From NCBI RefSeq assembly GCF_027625935.1, contig NZ_CP115300.1, positions 4,836,001 through 4,900,000 on the forward strand: DNA of 64,000 nt, in the 5' to 3' direction. Source of the DNA: Streptomyces camelliae (lineage in GTDB: Bacteria > Actinomycetota > Actinomycetes > Streptomycetales > Streptomycetaceae). The notes beneath the pieces are model-generated. The model did no database searches. It was not told the DNA's origin and saw only the letters and a list, made by a program, of their open reading frames with translations. Numbering within the stretch: the stretch's first letter is position 1; each line of letters starts with the position of its first letter. A program made the translations under genes and the position numbers. This document shows positions 1 through 7,189 of this stretch, one piece after another.

Positions 1-302
1 CTGGACTCCGCCGGGTCCAGCGCGATCTTTTTGTGCGCCGGCCGGGTGCGGGGCGGCCTGTGAGCGGCCTTGTCGGAGTCTGGGGAGGGCTGTCGGAACG
101 ACTGTGCGTGACCTCGGGGTGCGGTGCAATTGCACATATTAAATTGACCACTTGTATGACGGTGGTAAGTACCGCCCTTTCAAAAACTCATGCGGTGACT
201 CCCGTCACACGCCTGGGCGGTTGTTGCCGACAGCCTGTGTGCGCTAGTGGAGCGTCAGGTTCCAGCGTCCCACGTGCGGTGCGGAGTTGGGGCCGCCGTC
301 GG
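1..302. other. Non-coding left edge
   Basis: I can support no gene here. Positions 124-165 are strikingly AT-rich for this genome and contain AATT at 128-131 and 142-145 (14-bp spacing). That recalls the AT-rich direct repeats bound by BldC-type regulators and suggests a promoter region, but the match is too short to call a site. Confidence 0.3.
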
Positions 303-494
303 TCACGCCGGCCGAGGAGTTTCGTCTCCGGCGCCGTCGTCATCCGTGTCCGGCGTCCGTGGGCCGGCGTCCATCGCCAGCCGCAGCAGGTGATGGCAGA
401 CGGCGCAGTGGCGAGTGAGGTGCCGGTAGGACGAGGCGGCCGCCAGATGCGCCCTCAACAGCGCCCGCGTCTCATGCCTGACCGTTGCCCCCAT
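303..494 (-). CDS. DUF6274 family small protein
   Basis: This 63-residue protein resembles, from memory, a streptomycete DUF6274-type small protein of unknown role. Visible features are an N-terminal helix-rich stretch (RHETRALLRAHLAAAS), a His/Cys-rich centre (HLTRHCAVCHHLL, about residues 25-37) that could bind a metal, and an acidic, proline-containing tail. The ATG at 494 is preceded by a good Shine-Dalgarno GGAGGTG, which supports the start. It is the last minus-strand gene at the left edge and is separated from hrpA by the tRNA-Asp region, so it is probably transcribed on its own. No catalytic motif is visible and no function is assigned. Confidence 0.7.
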   Translation of the reverse strand: MGATVRHETRALLRAHLAAASSYRHLTRHCAVCHHLLRLAMDAGPRTPDTDDDGAGDETPRPA

Positions 495-756
495 ACCCCA
501 CCTCCAGAGACCCGGCGAAAGCAGGCCCTGCCTTCTGCCTACCGACCGAATGTGACGCCGTCAAGGGAACCGGGGGGTCTGGGGCAGGGCGGTGGGGCCG
601 AGGGACCCCAGGGGGGCCTGGAGGGGGCCGAGAGGAGGCCTGGAAGGGGGGAGGGCTCTTTCGGGGCCGCCGACGGCAAAGGGGGCGCTCCAGTGGCCAC
701 ATCGGGAGGGCCTTCACGGGGGCTGGGCGAAACGGAATGCCGAAGTGCCCAGCATC

Positions 757-883
757 CGGCTCCGCCGCGGGCGCGGCCTCCGTCTTGAGGGGGTGGTGGG
801 GGCGGTGGTGTGGTGCATGCGATGAGGCCCGCTTCCCTTGCGGGGTGCGGGCCTCAGTCTCGGTGCGGTCCTGACGGGATTTG
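757..883. repeat. Tandem duplication copy 1 (truncated tRNA-Asp end plus terminator)
   Basis: This is copy 1 of a ~127-bp imperfect direct repeat; copy 2 lies at 897-1023, a 140-bp period. On the minus strand each copy holds the last ~17 nt of tRNA-Asp followed by a strong hairpin (stem GAGGCCCGC/GCGGGCCTC with an inner CCCC/GGGG helix). In this copy the tRNA sequence stops at about 883, so no functional tRNA is encoded. Confidence 0.8.
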
Positions 884-896
884 CCGTGTCTGATTG

Positions 897-1023
897 CGGC
901 TGCGCCGCGGGCGCGGCCTCCGTCTTGAGGGGGTGGTGGGGGCGGTGGTGTGGTGCACGCGATGAGGCCCGCTCCCCTTGCGGGGTGCGGGCCTCACTTT
1001 CGATGCGGTCCTGACGGGATTTG
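897..1023. repeat. Tandem duplication copy 2 (real tRNA-Asp end plus terminator)
   Basis: Copy 2 of the 127-bp repeat, continuous with the intact tRNA-Asp at 1006-1080. It differs from copy 1 at only a few positions, which points to a fairly recent tandem duplication or an old site-specific recombination scar. Confidence 0.8.
964..995 (-). terminator. Hairpin terminator of tRNA-Asp
   Basis: Read on the minus strand, GAGGCCCGC (995-987) pairs with GCGGGCCTC (972-964), and between them CCCC pairs with GGGG around a GCAA tetraloop. It lies directly downstream of the tRNA 3' end. There is no U-run, as is common in Streptomyces. A second copy is at 824-855. Confidence 0.7.
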
Positions 1024-1080
1024 AACCCGCGGCCTCCACCTTGACAGGGTGGCGAGCACTCCAAACTGCTCCACAGGACC
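1006..1080 (-). tRNA. tRNA-Asp (GTC)
   Basis: On the minus strand the acceptor arms are GGTCCTG and CAGGACC with a G discriminator, the anticodon loop is CTGTCAA (anticodon GTC), and the T arm is GCGGGTTCAAATCCCGT. CCA is not encoded. The sequence is identical to the copy at 6924-6998. Confidence 0.96.
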
Positions 1081-1177
1081 AGGTTTCGCGGCGCTTGGCT
1101 TGGTGCGTTGCGCTGCGAGATGAGACTGTACAGGAGGTGGGGCCGCCTGGTCGAACTCACCCCCTGTGCACGCGTGA

Positions 1178-4100
1178 TTACGGCACAGCGGCGTCGATCG
1201 CCTTCACGATCCGCTTGTCGGAGACGGGGTAGGCCGTGCCGAGGGCGTGGGCGAAGTAGCTGACCCTCAGCTCCTCGATCATCCAGCGGATGTCCAGGAC
1301 CGCCTGGGGGACCGGACGGCCCTTCGGGAGCTGTTCCAGGAGCCAGGCGTACTCGTCCCGCATCTCGTGGACCTTCTCCATGCGTGTGGTGTCCCGCTGG
1401 ACGTTCGTCGGCATCTGCTGGAGCCTGCGGTCCGCCGCCACCAGGTAGCGCATCAGGTCGGGCAGGCGGCGTATGCCGGCCCACGTCACGAAGCCGGGCT
1501 TCACGAGGGCGTCCAACTGCCCCCGGACGTCCGTCAGGTTCGCCAGCAGCGCGGGGCTGCGGGTGGCCTTCAGACGGCGTTCACAGGCCTGCCAGGCGGC
1601 CAGCACCTGCTGCACCTGGGCGACCGTACGGACCGTCGTGTCCACGATCTCGGCGCGGACCTTGTCGTACAGCTTCCGGTACGACTCCTCGTCCCACACC
1701 GGCCCGCCGAAGTCCGCGATCAGCTTGTCGGCCGCCGCCATCGCGCAGTCGTCGAACAACGCCTGGACGGAGCCGTGCGGATTCGCCGAGAGCGCCAGCT
1801 TCTGGGCATTGGTCAGCTTCTCGGACGCGAACTTCGCCGGGTTCACCGGGATGTTGCGCAGGATCAGCCGCCGGGTGCCCTGCCACATGGCTTCCGCCTG
1901 CTCGGCCTCCGTGTCGAAGAGCCGGACCGAGACCGTGTCGCCGTCGTCCACCAGCGCCGGGTACGCCTTCACCGGCTGGCCGGCCCGCCGCGTCTCGAAG
2001 ACGCGCGTCAGCGCGCCGATCGTCCAGTCGGTCAGCCCCTTGCGCTCCAGCGACTCCCCGCCCTCGCGGGACGCGGTCGCCGCGGCCGCCTGGGACAGGG
2101 CCTGCCTGGCCTTCGGCTTCAGCCTGAGCTTCAGCGCCTCCAGATCCTTGTCCTCGGCCAGCTTCCGCCGCCGTTCGTCCACGATCCGGAAGGTGATCTT
2201 GAGGTGGTCGGGGACCTTCGACCAGTCGAAGTCCTCCGCCTCGAAGGGGACACCGACCATCCGCTTCAGCTCGCGCGCCATCGTCACCGGCAGCGGCTCC
2301 TGCAGGGGCACCGCCTTCTCCAGGAACGCCTTCGCGTAGTTCGGCGCGGGGACGTAGTGACGGCGGACGGGCTTGGGGAGGGAGCGGATCAGCTCCGTGA
2401 CCACCTCCTCGCGCAGGCCCGGGATCTGCCAGTCGAAGCCCTCGTCCGTGACCTGGTTGAGCACCTGGAGCGGGATGTGGACCGTCACGCCGTCCGCGTC
2501 CGCGCCCGGCTCGAACTGGTACGTCACCCGGAACTTCAGCTGACCCTGCCGCCAGGAGTCCGGATAGTCGGCCTTGGTGACCGCCTCCGCCGACTCCCGG
2601 ATGAGCATCTCCCGCTCGAAGTCCAGGAAGTCGGGCTGCTCGTGCCGCTTCCGCTTCCACCAGGAGTCGAAGTGGGCGCCCGACACCACATGGTCGGGGA
2701 CGCGCTGGTCGTAGAAGTCGAAGAGCGTGTCGTCGTCGACCACGATGTCCCGGCGCCGCGCCCGGTGCTCCAGCTCCTCGACCTCGCTGAGGAGCCTGCG
2801 GTTGTCGGCGAAGAACTTGTGGTGCGTGCGCCAGTCGCCCTCGACCAGCGCGTTGCGGATGAACAGCTCGCGGCTCGTCCCGGGGTCGATCCGGCCGTAG
2901 TTCACCTTCCGCTGGGCGACGATCGGGACGCCGTACAGCGTGACCTTCTCGTACGCCATCACGGCCGCCTGGTCCTTCTCCCAGTGCGGTTCGCTGTACG
3001 TCCGCTTCAGGAGGTGCTCGGCGAGCGGCTCGACCCACTCCGGCTCGATCTTGGCGTTGACCCGCGCCCACAGCCGCGAGGTCTCCACCAGCTCGGCCGA
3101 CATCACGAACTTCGGCTGCTTCTTGAACAGCGCCGAGCCCGGGAAGATCGCGAACTTGGCGTTGCGGGCGCCCAGGTACTCGTTCTTGTTGCCGTCCTTC
3201 ACGTCCTTCATCCCGATGTGGGAGAGGAGGCCGGAGAGGAGGGAGATGTGGATGCGGTCGCTGGGGGCGTCCTCCTCGGCGAGGTGGATGCCCATCTGCT
3301 TGGCGACCGTGCGCAGCTGGAGGTAGATGTCCTGCCATTCGCGGATGCGCAGGAAGTTCAGGTACTCCTGCTTGCACATCCGCCGGAAGGACGACGAACC
3401 CCGCTCCCTCTGCTGCTCGCGGACGTACCGCCACAGGTTGAGGTAGGCGAGGAAGTCGCTGGTCTCGTCCTTGAAGCGGGCGTGCTGCTGGTCGGCCTGG
3501 GTCTGCTTGTCGGCCGGGCGTTCGCGCGGGTCCTGGATGGACAGCGCGGCGGCGATGACCATGACCTCGCGGACACAGCCGTTCTTGTCGGCCTCCAGGA
3601 CCATGCGGGCCAGCCGCGGGTCGACCGGCAGCTGGGCCAGCTTGCGGCCGGTGTCGGTGAGCCGCTTGCGCGGGTCCTTCTGCGCCGGGTCCAGCGCGCC
3701 CAGCTCCTGCAGCAGCTGCACGCCGTCGCGGATGTTGCGGTGGTCCGGCGGGTCGATGAAGGGGAACTTCTCGATCTCGCCGAGGCCGGCCGCGGTCATC
3801 TGGAGGATGACGGAGGCCAGGTTCGTACGGAGGATCTCCGCGTCCGTGAACTCCGGGCGGGCGAGGAAGTCGTCCTCGCTGTAGAGGCGGATGCAGATGC
3901 CGTCGGACGTACGGCCGCAGCGGCCCTTGCGCTGGTTGGCGCTGGCCTGCGAGACCGGCTCGATGGGCAGCCGCTGGACCTTGGTGCGGTGGCTGTAGCG
4001 GCTGATCCGGGCGAAGCCGGGGTCGATGACGTACTTGATGCCGGGGACCGTGAGGGACGTCTCGGCGACGTTCGTCGCCAGAACGATCCTGCGTCCGGTG

Positions 4101-5122
4101 TGCGGCTGGAAGACCCGGTGCTGCTCGGCGTGCGACAGCCGGGCGTAGAGGGGCAGGATCTCGGTGAACCTGTACCTCTTCTTCTCCAGTGCGTCGGCGG
4201 TGTCCCGGATCTCCCGCTCACCGGAGAGGAAGACGAGGATGTCGCCCTGGCCCTCGGCCTGGAGTTCCTCGACCGCGTCGCAGATCGCGGTGATCTGGTC
4301 CCGGTCGGCGTCCTCGGCGTCCTCTTCGAGGAGGGGCCGGTAGCGCACCTCCACCGGATACGTCCGGCCGCTGACCTCGATGATCGGCGCGTCCCCGAAG
4401 TGCCGGGAGAAGCGCTCGGGGTCGATGGTCGCGGAGGTGATGACGACCTTCAGGTCCGGCCGCTTCGGCAGCAGCTGGGCCAGATAGCCGAGCAGGAAGT
4501 CGATGTTGAGGGACCGCTCGTGGGCCTCGTCGATGATGATCGTGTCGTAGGCGCGCAGCTCGCGGTCGGTCTGGATCTCGGCGAGCAGGATGCCGTCCGT
4601 CATCAGCTTGATGAACGTGGCGTCCGGGTTCACCTGGTCGGTGAAGCGGACCTTCCAGCCGACGGCCTCGCCGAGCGGCGTCCGCAGCTCCTCCGCCACC
4701 CGCTCGGCGACGGTCCGGGCGGCGATACGGCGGGGCTGCGTGTGCCCGATCATGCCGCGCACGCCCCGGCCCAGCTCCATACAGATCTTCGGGATCTGCG
4801 TGGTCTTGCCGGACCCGGTCTCACCCGCGACGATGACGACCTGGTGATCGCGGATGGCCTCGGCGATCTCGGCCTTCTTCTGGCTGACGGGCAGCTGCTC
4901 GGGGTACGACACGGCGGGCACGCGGACGCGCCGTTCGGCCATGCGGGCCTCGGCCTTGCCGACCTCGGCCTCGATCTCGGCGAGGACGGCGGCGCGGGCC
5001 TCCGGCTTACGGATCTTGCGCGCGCCCTCAAGCCGCCGACCGAGCCGGTGCGCGTCACGCAGCGACAGCTCGGTCAGACGGGGGGCGAGGGTGCCGAGGG
5101 CGGGGGCGGGATGCGTAGACAT
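1178..5122 (-). CDS. hrpA: ATP-dependent RNA helicase HrpA
   Basis: This 1314-residue DEAH-box helicase matches the usual length of bacterial HrpA, which unwinds RNA 3'-5' and is linked to ribosome rescue in other bacteria. Visible motifs: Walker A GETGSGKT (~100-107), DEAH (198-201), motif III SAT (230-232) and motif VI QRKGRCGR in the second RecA domain. A helicase-associated domain and the long HrpA-specific C-terminal region with OB-fold and DUF3418-type segments follow. I use the ATG at 5122; a GAGGTGAG lies about 18 nt upstream, farther than ideal. It ends on TAA about 100 bp from tRNA-Asp. The enormous antisense open frame over it is a high-GC artefact. Confidence 0.97.
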   Translation of the reverse strand: MSTHPAPALGTLAPRLTELSLRDAHRLGRRLEGARKIRKPEARAAVLAEIEAEVGKAEARMAERRVRVPAVSYPEQLPVSQKKAEIAEAIRDHQVVIVAGETGSGKTTQIPKICMELGRGVRGMIGHTQPRRIAARTVAERVAEELRTPLGEAVGWKVRFTDQVNPDATFIKLMTDGILLAEIQTDRELRAYDTIIIDEAHERSLNIDFLLGYLAQLLPKRPDLKVVITSATIDPERFSRHFGDAPIIEVSGRTYPVEVRYRPLLEEDAEDADRDQITAICDAVEELQAEGQGDILVFLSGEREIRDTADALEKKRYRFTEILPLYARLSHAEQHRVFQPHTGRRIVLATNVAETSLTVPGIKYVIDPGFARISRYSHRTKVQRLPIEPVSQASANQRKGRCGRTSDGICIRLYSEDDFLARPEFTDAEILRTNLASVILQMTAAGLGEIEKFPFIDPPDHRNIRDGVQLLQELGALDPAQKDPRKRLTDTGRKLAQLPVDPRLARMVLEADKNGCVREVMVIAAALSIQDPRERPADKQTQADQQHARFKDETSDFLAYLNLWRYVREQQRERGSSSFRRMCKQEYLNFLRIREWQDIYLQLRTVAKQMGIHLAEEDAPSDRIHISLLSGLLSHIGMKDVKDGNKNEYLGARNAKFAIFPGSALFKKQPKFVMSAELVETSRLWARVNAKIEPEWVEPLAEHLLKRTYSEPHWEKDQAAVMAYEKVTLYGVPIVAQRKVNYGRIDPGTSRELFIRNALVEGDWRTHHKFFADNRRLLSEVEELEHRARRRDIVVDDDTLFDFYDQRVPDHVVSGAHFDSWWKRKRHEQPDFLDFEREMLIRESAEAVTKADYPDSWRQGQLKFRVTYQFEPGADADGVTVHIPLQVLNQVTDEGFDWQIPGLREEVVTELIRSLPKPVRRHYVPAPNYAKAFLEKAVPLQEPLPVTMARELKRMVGVPFEAEDFDWSKVPDHLKITFRIVDERRRKLAEDKDLEALKLRLKPKARQALSQAAAATASREGGESLERKGLTDWTIGALTRVFETRRAGQPVKAYPALVDDGDTVSVRLFDTEAEQAEAMWQGTRRLILRNIPVNPAKFASEKLTNAQKLALSANPHGSVQALFDDCAMAAADKLIADFGGPVWDEESYRKLYDKVRAEIVDTTVRTVAQVQQVLAAWQACERRLKATRSPALLANLTDVRGQLDALVKPGFVTWAGIRRLPDLMRYLVAADRRLQQMPTNVQRDTTRMEKVHEMRDEYAWLLEQLPKGRPVPQAVLDIRWMIEELRVSYFAHALGTAYPVSDKRIVKAIDAAVP

Positions 5123-5219
5123 ACGCGGTCCAGGATCTCACCTCGGGGAAATGAGTGGCGAACGCTTTTGCGCGCGCGGCTCACCACCCCGCCCCCCGTC
5201 CGGCCGTGGGTGCCGGCCG

Positions 5220-6164
5220 CTACTCCGTGCGCCAGTCGGTGAGCAGCACCGGGCGGTCGGTGAGCCGCTGCAGGCCGCTGCCGTCGGTGGCGTTCATCAC
5301 GTAGGTGGCGTTGTCGCCGGTGAAGTCGTCGTGGCCCTCGAAGGCGATCTTCGTGCCGTCGGGGGAGTAGACGGCGTTCTGGTCGGAGGACAGCGGGGTC
5401 GTCCAGCCGCTGTTCAGGTCGGTGACCGCACCGGTGGCCACGTCGACGGAGTGCACGCCGTACTGGGTCGTGTAGGCGAGCCGGGTGCCGTCCGGGGACC
5501 AGTCGGCGGGCGATGCCCACACGTCGTGGCTCGTGGTGAGCTCGCGTGCTTCCAGGGTGGTGGTGTCCATGACGTAGACGTCGGTGCCGTACTGCCAGGA
5601 GCCGTCCGCGGCCTGGTACTCGGTGGTCTGCAGGAAGGCGAGGGAGCGGCCGTCGGGCGAGAAGGTGCCGCGCATGCCGACGGCGAGCGTCTGCTCGCCG
5701 GTGCCGTCGGTGTTCACCCACTCCAGGCCGCGCGGGCTGTCGAAGACGATCCGCTGTCCGTCGGGCGACCAGTGGGGGTGGGCGACGTATGGCGCGTTGT
5801 TCGTCTCGGGCTGGATGCCCGCGACCAGGACGTGCGGATTGCTGCCGTCGGCTCCGGCGACCATCAGGTCCTGGGCGTAGGCGCAGCCCCCCTCCGGCTG
5901 GGGGATGCAGGTGCTTTCGGGGTGGATGTACGCCACCTGGGAGCCGTCGGGGGACACGACGCCGTCCGTGGCGCCCTGGGCGTAGACGGTGGTGACGGTT
6001 CCGGCGACGGGATTGAGGGCGACCATGTTCGGGGTGCCCGTGCTGTAGTCGGTGGCGGTGAGCAGGCCCGGGCCGTGGCTTCCGTCCGCCACGGCGGTGC
6101 CGGCCAGCGGCAGTGCGGTCGCGATCGCCAGCGTGACGGTCAACACCCCGTGTCTGAAACGCAC
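5220..6164 (-). CDS. Secreted TolB/WD40-type beta-propeller protein
   Basis: A 314-residue exported protein. The N-terminus is a classic signal peptide: Arg-rich start, hydrophobic core (VLTVTLAIATALPLAG) and AVA cleavage site. The mature part carries repeated WSPDG/YSPDG blades such as HWSPDGQRIVF, DWSPDGTRLAY and YSPDGTKIAF, typical of PD40/TolB-like propellers that bind peptides or protein partners outside the membrane. I start at GTG 6164 because GGAGGGAA sits just upstream and the signal peptide begins there; the open frame extends to 6440 but that stretch is low-complexity read-through. The partner is unknown. It lies 74 bp downstream of the small membrane protein and may share its transcript. 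Confidence 0.8.
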   Translation of the reverse strand: MRFRHGVLTVTLAIATALPLAGTAVADGSHGPGLLTATDYSTGTPNMVALNPVAGTVTTVYAQGATDGVVSPDGSQVAYIHPESTCIPQPEGGCAYAQDLMVAGADGSNPHVLVAGIQPETNNAPYVAHPHWSPDGQRIVFDSPRGLEWVNTDGTGEQTLAVGMRGTFSPDGRSLAFLQTTEYQAADGSWQYGTDVYVMDTTTLEARELTTSHDVWASPADWSPDGTRLAYTTQYGVHSVDVATGAVTDLNSGWTTPLSSDQNAVYSPDGTKIAFEGHDDFTGDNATYVMNATDGSGLQRLTDRPVLLTDWRTE

Positions 6165-6238
6165 GTGAGTTCCCTCCCTGGAAACCGGGACCGGCGTGCC
6201 CGGCCCCCGGTGCAGGAGCGCGCGCTGACCGGGAAACG

Positions 6239-6565
6239 TCACGCGCCGGAGGCGGGCCCCGTCCCACCCGAGGGGGCCGCGGAACCGGCGGCACGGCCTG
6301 CGGCGGGTCCCAGGGCGAGCGACTTGGCGGTGTTGGAGACGGCCTTGATGCCCAGGTAGGCGGTGGTCATGCTGCTCACGGCGGTGAACGCGGCGGTGAG
6401 GATGCCGACGATCACGGACTTGTCCCCGTCGAGCCGCCACACGCCGATGATCGCGACGATGACGATCGCGAGATTGCTGGCGATGACCGCGAGCAGCCCG
6501 TACCGCGCCCGGGTCTTCTCCAGCTGGGTGTCCGCTGTCACGGCGGCGGCCTGGTCCTGGTTCAT
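6239..6565 (-). CDS. Small membrane protein, translationally coupled to DivIVA-repeat gene
   Basis: A 108-residue protein with a short charged N-terminus (LEKTRARYG), two hydrophobic segments (LLAVIASNLAIVIVAIIGVW and a second from about residue 45, VGILTAAFTAVSS), and a Gly/Ala-rich cytoplasmic tail. Its ATG (6565) overlaps the stop codon of the upstream DivIVA-repeat gene as ATGA and is preceded by GGGGA, so translation is coupled. I recognise no family. The pairing suggests a membrane anchor working with its partner, which is inference. Confidence 0.75.
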   Translation of the reverse strand: MNQDQAAAVTADTQLEKTRARYGLLAVIASNLAIVIVAIIGVWRLDGDKSVIVGILTAAFTAVSSMTTAYLGIKAVSNTAKSLALGPAAGRAAGSAAPSGGTGPASGA

Positions 6566-6768
6566 CTCCCCGTCCCCCTGTGCAGCAGCTGTGCGACCCG
6601 TGCGTCCACCTGAGCGCGGTCGTACCCGCGCCGGACGATGTCGAAGACCGGCGGTGTCTCGGGTGCCGTACCTGCGGTCAGCCGGGTCAGATAGGCGTCC
6701 ACCTGGGCACGGTCGTAACCGCGCCGAGCGATGTCGAAACCCTGGAAACCCTGGAAGTCGTCCGCCAT
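6562..6768 (-). CDS. DivIVA-motif microprotein with two repeats
   Basis: A 68-residue protein made almost entirely of two copies of a motif, FDIARRGYDRAQVDAYLTRL (about 11-30) and FDIVRRGYDRAQVDARVAQL (about 42-61). FxxxRRGYDxxQVD is the hallmark of the N-terminal membrane- and curvature-sensing segment of DivIVA/Wag31-type proteins. Here the coiled coil is missing and the motif is duplicated. It overlaps the downstream membrane-protein gene by ATGA. It may recruit or titrate polarity proteins, but that is inference. The tRNA terminator is immediately upstream. Confidence 0.75.
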   Translation of the reverse strand: MADDFQGFQGFDIARRGYDRAQVDAYLTRLTAGTAPETPPVFDIVRRGYDRAQVDARVAQLLHRGTGR

Positions 6769-6790
6769 GCCTGCCCTCCCCCGCTACGAC

Positions 6791-6819
6791 GAAGGCCCCG
6801 TTCATCGAACGGGGCCTTC
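6791..6819 (-). terminator. Perfect 13-bp hairpin terminator after tRNA operon
   Basis: GAAGGCCCCGTTC (6791-6803) and GAACGGGGCCTTC (6807-6819) pair perfectly around a 3-nt loop. It lies directly 3' of tRNA-Phe on the minus strand and ends the Glu-Asp-Phe tRNA transcript. Confidence 0.85.
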
Positions 6820-6825
6820 TGGTTG

Positions 6826-6899
6826 TGGCTGGGGCCGGGGTCGAACCGGCGACCTATCGCTTTTCAGGCGATCGCTCGTACCAACTGAGCTACCCAGCC
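6826..6899 (-). tRNA. tRNA-Phe (GAA)
   Basis: Minus-strand cloverleaf with acceptor GGCTGGG/CCCAGCC and discriminator A. The anticodon stem ATCGC/GCGAT encloses loop CTGAAAA (anticodon GAA). T arm GCCGGTTCGACCCCGGC. It is third in a Glu-Asp-Phe cluster. Confidence 0.95.
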
Positions 6900-6901
6900 A
6901 C

Positions 6902-6921
6902 GGTGTTTCACGTGAAACACC
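6902..6921. promoter_or_regulatory. parS-like centromere site
   Basis: GGTGTTTCACGTGAAACACC is a perfect 20-bp palindrome containing the ParB-binding core GTTTCACGTGAAAC known from Streptomyces parS sites. It lies in the short spacer between tRNA-Phe and tRNA-Asp. Such sites cluster around oriC, so the window is probably origin-proximal. Confidence 0.88.
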
Positions 6922-6923
6922 AG

Positions 6924-6998
6924 CGGTCCTGACGGGATTTGAACCCGCGGCCTCCACCTTGACAGGGTGGCGAGCACTCCAAACTGCTCCACAGGACC
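6924..6998 (-). tRNA. tRNA-Asp (GTC), second copy
   Basis: Identical in sequence to the tRNA-Asp at 1006-1080: acceptor GGTCCTG/CAGGACC, anticodon loop CTGTCAA, G discriminator. It is the middle gene of the Glu-Asp-Phe cluster, read from the minus strand. Confidence 0.96.
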
Positions 6999-7036
6999 AA
7001 GCTTGTGCGTGCAACAGTGTCGCACACGGTTTTGCG

Positions 7037-7109
7037 TGCCCCCAACGGGATTCGAACCCGTGCTACCGCCTTGAAAGGGCGGCGTCCTAGGCCGCTAGAC
7101 GATGAGGGC
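7037..7109 (-). tRNA. tRNA-Glu (TTC)
   Basis: Minus strand, acceptor GCCCTCA/TGGGGGC with discriminator A, anticodon loop CTTTCAA (anticodon TTC), T arm ACGGGTTCGAATCCCGT. It is the first gene of the Glu-Asp-Phe tRNA operon. Confidence 0.95.
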
Positions 7110-7189
7110 TATCGGCCCGCCTGGGCGCTTCTCAGCGCGTCGGGGACGTGAGAAGCATATGGGATGGCGAGGGGTATCGCCAAAACGGT

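Larger units (their letters stand above)
495..1005. other. Intergenic region with duplicated tRNA 3' end and terminators
   Basis: No supported gene. 495-756 is GC-rich, G-tract-dominated sequence with only shadow reading frames. 757-1005 is taken up by the duplicated tRNA-Asp tail and hairpin described separately. Confidence 0.5.

Noticed and set aside
33..788. A 251-residue plus-strand frame at the left edge
   Set aside because: Arg/Pro/Gly-rich, overlaps the better supported DUF6274 gene and the duplicated tRNA tail.
1247..5242. A 1331-residue open frame antisense to hrpA
   Set aside because: It is the high-GC shadow of hrpA: low-complexity Arg/Leu/Gly composition, no domain and no ribosome site.
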